A stretch of 35,099 nt of DNA, taken from contig CAZHWT010000009.1 in NCBI GenBank assembly GCA_964536215.1, forward strand, positions 1-35,099, in the 5' to 3' direction. The position numbers and the translations under genes were made by a program. This document shows, piece by piece, positions 29,532-35,099 of the stretch. The number at the start of each line of letters is the position of its first letter. The stretch's first letter is position 1. Under the pieces are notes generated by a model. It searched no databases and had not been told where the DNA came from. It saw only the letters and a list, made by a program, of their open reading frames with translations. Source of the DNA: CAZHWT01 sp964536215. GTDB taxonomy: Bacteria; Patescibacteriota; CAZHWT01.

Positions 29532-29560
29532 ACTATAACATATAATATCTAAACAGTCAA
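29532..29560 (-). promoter_or_regulatory. Promoter of the polysaccharide operon
   Basis: The minus strand shows TTGACT (29560-29555), a 17-base spacer and TATAGT (29537-29532), each one base from consensus. The start near 29525 gives a leader of about 145 bases before the GTG at 29379. A 30-codon frame from the ATG at 29507 lies in this leader, with no ribosome site. Confidence 0.65.
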
Positions 29561-29628
29561 CCCATAGTGTTAGAAAAAGTAAACTATAGTATTGAATCAC
29601 GGGTAAGCGAAGTTGATAGCCTTCTAAG

Positions 29629-29658
29629 TTGCCTTATAAGTCCAATATGAGATACACT
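29629..29658 (+). promoter_or_regulatory. Possible promoter of the 29668 gene
   Basis: TTGCCT (29629-29634), an 18-base spacer and TACACT (29653-29658). The start would fall about three bases before the ATG at 29668, another nearly leaderless arrangement. Both boxes are imperfect. Confidence 0.35.
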
Positions 29659-29667
29659 ATATGAGTA

Positions 29668-30843
29668 ATGGTTCTGCCCTTAAAACTGCCACAATCGAAG
29701 AGTCTGTTTTTGTTGCTCCATAGCGGTATTTTGGCTCTGGCTATAGGTATAGTAATTGTTGCGGCAATGCTTATACCGCCAACTTCATCAAACCATAACA
29801 AACCAGATAGTCTAGCCTTGCAATCAAAAATAATTCCTATTGGTGTCTATCTGTCTCCCCACGAGGAGCAAGTTTCTGTCAGTGGCTCCCCTGTCGATCA
29901 GCCTGGCTCATCAACATCCAAAGAGTATGCCGCCACAAATCCAAACTCGCCAACATCCGCCTCACGCAGCTCCACCAAATCCCTGGGGGCCAGCACGCCC
30001 ATGATCGGTATTTACGATGCCGCCTCACCCAGCGATCCGCAAAGCTACCAGCGACTCGAAGAAATAGCTGCGGCTGGGTTTAATACTGTACTCAACTACA
30101 CTTCCTGGGATGGCAGTGCTAGCCAAATTAAAACCTACTTGGATAAAGCTGAGCAACTGCACCTCAAAATTATTTTTAGCCTTAAAGACTTTTATGATAT
30201 AGAAGAAAATCAGCAAGTGCCCCTAAGTCAAGTCAAAGCATTTGGCAATTCGTACGAACAGGTGGCCTTACAGTATGTCCGTACATTTAAAAACCACCCA
30301 GCCCTCTATGGCTGGTATATTTCCGATGAACGACCAGAAGTACCTCAGGATGCCGGCAAATGGGTGCCAGTTCTCTTGGATCGGTATAAAAAAATTAAGC
30401 AAATTGACCCAGCCCACCCGACCATTGTTATCCTACAGTGCTACCAAGGCACATATTTGGGAAACACTAAAAGTCTAGGTAGTATTTCCGTGGCGACCGA
30501 CGATCTAGGTTTCGACACATACCCTATTCCCTATGAGCAGATTTCTACGATTGGTGGCTGTGCCAATACGCTAACTAGTGTAGTAGAGCAGCCAGCTAAC
30601 CGGTGGTATGTCATTCAAAGTTTCTCTTGGGCATCGTATCCCGACATTCCCCGCTCTATTGGCGAAGATGTCTCCAAAGCCCGCTATCCAACTAAAGCCG
30701 AACTGCAGCAGATGGTCGATCAGGCAAAACAGGCGGGAGTATCCAACTTCCTATTCTATTCATATTTTGACCTCAAGCAAGACAAAGCTCATTTTAAACA
30801 AAACTGGCAAAATGTAACTGATATTGTTAAGAATCTCCGCTAG
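29668..30843 (+). CDS. Secreted TIM-barrel glycosidase-like protein
   Basis: 391 residues. An N-terminal membrane segment (about 12-37) and a ~70-residue Ser/Thr/Pro linker precede a ~275-residue barrel domain that begins PMIGIYDAASPSDP. YVRTFKNHPALYGWYISDERPE (about 203-224) is the strand-4 pattern of GH2/GH42-like and related clan-A hydrolases, with D220-E221 as the acid/base region; later strands hold LGFDTYPI and NRWYVIQSFSW. I cannot assign a GH family. It is divergent from the polysaccharide operon and convergent with the giant deacetylase, so it probably acts on the same or a host polysaccharide at the cell surface. Confidence 0.75.
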   Translation: MVLPLKLPQSKSLFLLLHSGILALAIGIVIVAAMLIPPTSSNHNKPDSLALQSKIIPIGVYLSPHEEQVSVSGSPVDQPGSSTSKEYAATNPNSPTSASRSSTKSLGASTPMIGIYDAASPSDPQSYQRLEEIAAAGFNTVLNYTSWDGSASQIKTYLDKAEQLHLKIIFSLKDFYDIEENQQVPLSQVKAFGNSYEQVALQYVRTFKNHPALYGWYISDERPEVPQDAGKWVPVLLDRYKKIKQIDPAHPTIVILQCYQGTYLGNTKSLGSISVATDDLGFDTYPIPYEQISTIGGCANTLTSVVEQPANRWYVIQSFSWASYPDIPRSIGEDVSKARYPTKAELQQMVDQAKQAGVSNFLFYSYFDLKQDKAHFKQNWQNVTDIVKNLR

Positions 30844-30934
30844 TCAACTGTTCGCCAGAGTACAACAATAGGGCAAAGGTCAGGCGTATTGTCGCATACA
30901 ATTATGAAGCCGTACGATAACCTCTGCCTTTCGG

Positions 30935-30978
30935 CCACAAAAAATCGGAGTTAGGTTATCGGCTCCGATTTTTTGTGG
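30935..30978. terminator. Bidirectional terminator with competing upstream repeat
   Basis: CCACAAAAAATCGGAG (30935-30950) and CTCCGATTTTTTGTGG (30963-30978) form a perfect 16-bp stem with A/T runs suited to termination on both strands, between two convergent genes. The 12-base loop and its edge (AGGTTATCG, 30953-30961) are exactly complementary to CGATAACCT at 30915-30923, so a second pairing is possible. Confidence 0.85.
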
Positions 30979-31001
30979 TGAGTTGCTCAAAGTAAATTAA
31001 C

Positions 31002-34000
31002 TTAATTACTTCTAGCTGCTTCCATAAGCTGGCGCGCCTGACTAACGGTCGGCGTTGGCGTACCTGTTTCTTTAAGGTACTTTAAGACTTCCTCAAAGAT
31101 GGCTGGAGTAGTGCTCCATTCATCGCCGCCTTCCATGACTTCGTGTACAACTAACACCATCCATAGCTTATTTGCCCGAGCATAGTCAATCCAGCTCTTA
31201 ATCTCGGCTGCAGTTGACGAACTCTCTACGTTCTTAGCATAGATGAAGTAGGGATTAAATGACGCGGCATCATTAAAGCCATCATCAGTACCTCGGTGTG
31301 AAGCGTAGTACTTTTTTATCTCATTAATAACTTTAGCATTGTATTCCCCGTATGGTGTGGCAAAGTCAGTAATGGTAATAGTTTGACCGGTTTGGTCCTT
31401 TATTAGTTGCTCCAGATACTGCTTAGAGGCCGTTAATTCCATATCGATCTCAGCTACTGATAGTGACATAAGCGATGGGTGATTAACTGTGTGAGCGCCA
31501 ATTTCATGACCCTTGTTAAAGAATTCCACTACTTCATCTGCCGTAATGGTATAGTTTGGATCGGTATTGTTCTCTACTGGTCCGCTAGTAAAGTATTGGG
31601 TTGTTTTAATACCATACTTGTCTAGTAGAGGTAACGCGATTGTATAGTCTTCTTTAGAGTTCTCATCAATGGTGACACTAACCATGCCTTGAGTTAGCCT
31701 CTTGAGAGGCAACTCGGTAACACTGTAGTCGTCGGTAACTAGATAGCCATTTTGCTCTATGTAGTGCAAAACTGTAAAACTAACCGCTCCGGCTGGAGTT
31801 GTAAAGCTACCCGTAGCTTGCTTCCAAGCCGTTAAGGATGCTTCGGCCACGCCGATCGGTCGATACACCTGTGTCCCGTCGCTCATATTAAACTGCACTA
31901 CAATCCGACTATCCACGTTAGATTGATACCAGTCGCTAAACTCGTACGGCATATTAGCCGTGGTTGGAATAGCGTCAAACGCCCACTTAGCGTCACCGTC
32001 GGTAAAGTTAGACAAGGTTACTTTTGCGCTGCGTCCACCAATATGTCCGGTCGTGAGATACTCATAATTGCGAGTATTAGTGCCCCAGTAGTCCTGACTC
32101 CAGCCAGTTGGGGTCCCTGCACCTGACTCAAATGATCCATTCACTACCAAGTTAGTTGCGACTGGGGTGGGGGTGGGAGTTGGCGTTGGAGTAGTCGTTG
32201 GTGTAGGTGTAGGGGTCGGCGTAGCAGTCGGCGTCGGTGTAGGGGTCGCAGTCGGCGTAGGGGTCGGCGTAGGCGTAGATGTAGGTGTCGGTGTTGGAGT
32301 TGGCACAACGTCGCCATTTTGAGTTGCTTCCATTACTGTTAACGCCTCTGTCATTGTGGCTGAATGGAGACCGCTAGAGGCTACATACGACAAGACTTGA
32401 TCCAAGTCGGTTGGAGTGTAGGCGTATGGGTCAGCACTCGTATCAGCTACGATGCCATGGAAGACCAGCACAAGCCAGACCTTGTTTGCTTTAGCATAAT
32501 CAATCCATGATTGTACTTGAGATACGGGCGTTGCTGCTTCAACATTTTGCACTCGGATATCGTAAGCATCGAATGTGTCCGGGCTGTTAAATCCAACGTC
32601 AGTGCTTCGGTGGCTGTTGTAGGTCAGCTTTAGCGCCGAAATCACTTGGTCATTGTACTCGCCGTATGGTGACGCGAAATCGGTCGGCGCTTGTCCTAGC
32701 AAATTGGTTAGATATGCTTTAGAATTCTGCACCTCATCAGTCAACTGTTCTGCTGATAATGTTGGGAGATGAGGATGACTGACAGTGTGCGAACCAATTT
32801 CATGGCCTTGCTGAAGCAATTCCTCAACTTGCGCATCAGTCATGTATCCGGCAGTATTCATCATTCCAGTAATAGCATATTGTGTACTCTTTAGGTTGTA
32901 TTTATCTAAGAGTGGTATGGCGTTGTCGTAGACTGACGTCAGACTGTCATCAAAGGTTAAGCTAACCATGCCATATGACATTGGCTTAGGGGTGTAAGGA
33001 GTCAAGCTGGCATCGTCAATGGTTAAGCTCCCGACTTGGTTAATCAGATGAAACACAGTGAGATTTTTGATGTTGTCCGGAGTTGTAAATGGTACCTGGG
33101 CATGCTGCCACTGGTCGGGGTTAGCCGAGTTAGTGCTTGCTGGCAGAGTTGATAGTGTTAAGTACTGATACGTATCATCGGTCAATTGCAACTGCAAGAC
33201 AATCGTTGAATCAATGTCAGATTTATACCAGTCGCTATAAATATAGTCGGTGTCAGGCAAAACTGAAATTGGAGAAATGTACCACTTAGCATCGCCCGGG
33301 TTGGCGGGATCGGTAATACTGTTAATCGTTACCTTAGCGCTGTGCGTGCCAGTGTGCCCCATATCGGTTACATAGGTAAAGGTCGGGACGTTAGACCCCC
33401 AGCTATCGCTGTTCCACCCCATCGGCTGATTAGCGTTAGCGTCGGAAGGTGATTCTAATGACGCATTTGGAATCAGGTTTGGATCAGGTGTTACCTCTGT
33501 TTGCAACCCAAGGACAAAATTATCTGTACTTAGCGACCCAGCTTGGGCGAGCAGGTGGAATACGGTTACGTTCTTGGTATTGGCTGGAGTGATAAAAGTA
33601 TAGACGGCCCGTGTCCAATTAGTTGCAGTAGGTAAACCTTCTCCTAGAGTTAGGTATTGGAATGTTCCATCAGTGAGCTCAACCTGAGCAATAACACTAG
33701 TGCTGACTGTTGCTTGATAGTAGTCGCTAAACTGGAATGTTTGTCCAGCTGTGGCTGCGATTGGTGCAAAGTACCACTTAGAATCACCATCAGTATAACT
33801 AGAAATCTGGGTTTGTACGCTGCGCGCCCCATCTTGTCCAGATGTTTGGTAGGTAAAGTTACGAGTATTAGTTCCCCAACCTCCTTGCAACCACGCTTCT
33901 GGAAGTGAAGAGTCTGCGCTTGATACCATTTCTACTGAATGGTTGGCTACCAAATTCTGTACTGGCGATGGCGTGGGCGTTGGAGTAGGCGTGGCCGTCG

Positions 34001-35099
34001 GCGATGGCGTCGGTGTCGTCGTAGGAGTCGGAGTAGCCGTCGGTGTAGGCGTTGGGGTAGCGGTTGGCGTCGGTGAAGGCGTTGGAGTAACCGTCGGAGT
34101 TGGAGTCGCAGTTGGTGTAGGTGTAGCAGTAGGTGTAGGTGTAGCAGTAGGTGTCGGAGTAGGAGTACTTACGGGCTCAAAGCTAAATGTATCAGTTGTG
34201 AGCCAGCCTACCGTGCTTAGAATATGGATAATCGTCACGGTCGCCGCGTTAGCTGGCATGGTAACAGTCCCACTAAACTGAGTCCAAGTAGCGCTAGCTG
34301 GAGTTTGAGTTGGGGTTAAGCTGATATATTGGGTAGCGCCATTAGCCATAGTCACCATGGCCTCGACGCGAGTTTGCACGTTGGATTTGTAATAATCAGT
34401 AAAGCGATACGTTTGGCCTGGCGATACTGGCTGAGGGGTGAAATACCATTTTCCGTCACCATCTGTATGACTGGTCATAGATACGTTCAAGCTGTGTCCG
34501 CTATTGTATCCGCTAGCTTCATAGGAGAAGGTCGTCGAGTTTGTGCCCCAATTATCAGTCATCCAGCCCAAAGGCTGATTATTGGTAGACAATTCAACAG
34601 AAGCATTTGGTACGCCGTTTTCAACTGTCACAGGCGTGCTTTGGTAAAGCGCAACATCATCGATAGTTAGCGAGCCTACTACATTAAGTACATGCAATAC
34701 CCGCATTTTAGTTACATTGGTTGGAGTGCTAAATGACAATATGTTCGGTTGCCAGGAAGATGAAGTACTAACTGTAGCCAGCCATTGATAGTTAAATGAT
34801 CCGTCGGCTAATTCATACTCGGCCACTATATCTGTAGCTTTGGTGGCTTGGCTAAAGTCGCTGTATGTGTAGCGAGTATCTGGTGACACAACCACCTGGT
34901 CCGACATCCACTTGGCATCACCATCGGTCCATTGAGTAATATCCACCTTGGCACTCCGGCCGCCAGTGTGTCCCGTAGTAGCGTAAGTAAATGATGCGGT
35001 GTTAGCACCCCAATTGTCCTTTGTCCAATGAGTAGGACTCTGGCCATCGGCCGCTACTGACTCAAACGAAGCATTTTGAATCAAGTTGGTCGGAGCCGT
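31002..35099 (-). CDS. Giant multidomain surface polysaccharide deacetylase (N-terminus beyond window)
   Basis: The frame is open to the window edge, so at least 1366 residues and no start seen. In order there are four ~140-residue jelly-roll-like modules, each starting N(A/H)S(F/V/L)E and containing GW/AW...WG(T/A/S)N and SAKV-type strands (CBM_4_9-like). A Pro-Thr linker lies between the second and third. A NodB deacetylase domain follows (about 32980-32400: LTFDDS, HTVSHPH, FASPYGEYN, LVFHG), then a second Pro-Thr linker, a fifth module, and a second NodB domain (about 31690-31040). The FA(S/T)PYG form of motif 3 resembles poly-N-acetylglucosamine deacetylases. In the second NodB, motif 1 is TIDEN, with Glu for the metal-binding Asp. 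Likely secreted or surface-anchored, removing acetyl groups from an exopolysaccharide or from host wall glycan. Confidence 0.88.
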   Translation of the reverse strand, partial: TAPTNLIQNASFESVAADGQSPTHWTKDNWGANTASFTYATTGHTGGRSAKVDITQWTDGDAKWMSDQVVVSPDTRYTYSDFSQATKATDIVAEYELADGSFNYQWLATVSTSSSWQPNILSFSTPTNVTKMRVLHVLNVVGSLTIDDVALYQSTPVTVENGVPNASVELSTNNQPLGWMTDNWGTNSTTFSYEASGYNSGHSLNVSMTSHTDGDGKWYFTPQPVSPGQTYRFTDYYKSNVQTRVEAMVTMANGATQYISLTPTQTPASATWTQFSGTVTMPANAATVTIIHILSTVGWLTTDTFSFEPVSTPTPTPTATPTPTATPTPTATPTPTVTPTPSPTPTATPTPTPTATPTPTTTPTPSPTATPTPTPTPSPVQNLVANHSVEMVSSADSSLPEAWLQGGWGTNTRNFTYQTSGQDGARSVQTQISSYTDGDSKWYFAPIAATAGQTFQFSDYYQATVSTSVIAQVELTDGTFQYLTLGEGLPTATNWTRAVYTFITPANTKNVTVFHLLAQAGSLSTDNFVLGLQTEVTPDPNLIPNASLESPSDANANQPMGWNSDSWGSNVPTFTYVTDMGHTGTHSAKVTINSITDPANPGDAKWYISPISVLPDTDYIYSDWYKSDIDSTIVLQLQLTDDTYQYLTLSTLPASTNSANPDQWQHAQVPFTTPDNIKNLTVFHLINQVGSLTIDDASLTPYTPKPMSYGMVSLTFDDSLTSVYDNAIPLLDKYNLKSTQYAITGMMNTAGYMTDAQVEELLQQGHEIGSHTVSHPHLPTLSAEQLTDEVQNSKAYLTNLLGQAPTDFASPYGEYNDQVISALKLTYNSHRSTDVGFNSPDTFDAYDIRVQNVEAATPVSQVQSWIDYAKANKVWLVLVFHGIVADTSADPYAYTPTDLDQVLSYVASSGLHSATMTEALTVMEATQNGDVVPTPTPTPTSTPTPTPTPTATPTPTPTATPTPTPTPTTTPTPTPTPTPVATNLVVNGSFESGAGTPTGWSQDYWGTNTRNYEYLTTGHIGGRSAKVTLSNFTDGDAKWAFDAIPTTANMPYEFSDWYQSNVDSRIVVQFNMSDGTQVYRPIGVAEASLTAWKQATGSFTTPAGAVSFTVLHYIEQNGYLVTDDYSVTELPLKRLTQGMVSVTIDENSKEDYTIALPLLDKYGIKTTQYFTSGPVENNTDPNYTITADEVVEFFNKGHEIGAHTVNHPSLMSLSVAEIDMELTASKQYLEQLIKDQTGQTITITDFATPYGEYNAKVINEIKKYYASHRGTDDGFNDAASFNPYFIYAKNVESSSTAAEIKSWIDYARANKLWMVLVVHEVMEGGDEWSTTPAIFEEVLKYLKETGTPTPTVSQARQLMEAARSN
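32161..32304 (-). repeat. Pro-Thr linker minisatellite, copy 2
   Basis: A degenerate tandem repeat of about 6-bp units (plus-strand GTNGGN) coding for alternating Thr-Pro with occasional Ala or Ser. It links the first NodB domain to the fifth jelly-roll module. Such tracts can change length by slippage. Confidence 0.85.
33961..34170 (-). repeat. Pro-Thr linker minisatellite, copy 1
   Basis: About 210 bp of the same 6-bp-based repeat, coding for Thr-Pro with Ala/Ser/Val every few units. It lies between the second and third jelly-roll modules and gives an extended, probably glycosylated spacer. Confidence 0.85.

Noticed and set aside
33943..34281. Plus-strand Gly-Val repeat protein
   Set aside because: It is the antisense reading of the Pro-Thr linker minisatellite of the deacetylase gene.

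Overview
The window looks like a chromosome segment of a Candidate Phyla Radiation (Patescibacteria) bacterium, possibly Saccharibacteria. The phylum is an inference. It rests on a reduced type IV secretion (T4SS) cluster in which VirB4 is split into two genes, a small acidic protein of a type common in such genomes, surface proteins with Thr/Pro linkers, and a general lack of close homologues I recognise. TGA is used as a stop (for example in the ATGA overlaps of the T4SS genes), so the UGA=Gly code of Gracilibacteria/Absconditabacteria is excluded.

Layout. (1) 1-11.4 kb is a defence-type island. It holds an XRE regulator, a HEPN-domain protein, an unknown membrane protein, two small proteins, an AAA ATPase with ABC-type motifs, and a complete type III restriction-modification pair (res, mod). 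Upstream of mod, on the same strand, lie a PD-(D/E)XK nuclease-like protein and two small paralogous proteins of unknown family. (2) 11.4-13.1 kb holds a DUF3768 gene behind a highly structured leader, then a membrane-anchored thermonuclease with an excalibur domain. (3) 13.1-21.35 kb is a tightly coupled T4SS operon on the minus strand: pilin, VirB6-like, PrgI, VirB4-N, VirB4-C, M23 peptidase and VirD4/HerA-like ATPase. A terminator follows, then a replication-relaxation-like gene and an unknown gene. (4) 21.5-23.34 kb is transcribed divergently and encodes a small acidic protein and a large serine recombinase whose reading frame ends inside an antisense tRNA-Lys(CUU) gene. This suggests an integrated element whose right end is at the tRNA. 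(5) 23.3-24.9 kb holds a cupin, a 300-bp cluster of palindromes, a GIY-YIG protein, and tRNA-Arg(UCG) with a truncated 5' copy next to it. (6) 24.9-35.1 kb is an extracellular polysaccharide locus. A minus-strand operon encodes a sortase-like protein without the catalytic Cys/His, a PgaC/hyaluronan-synthase-like GT2, a TIM-barrel glycosidase-like protein and an egghead-type GT2. A second secreted glycosidase-like protein is on the plus strand. A very large protein with five jelly-roll-like modules, two NodB deacetylase domains and Pro-Thr linkers runs off the right edge.

Promoters recur as extended -10 boxes (TGnTATAAT-like). In several genes they sit so close to the ATG that the mRNA would be leaderless. 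The most promising candidates for something undescribed are the nuclease plus twin-small-protein module attached to the type III R-M genes, and the pseudo-sortase/GT2/glycosidase/egghead operon.
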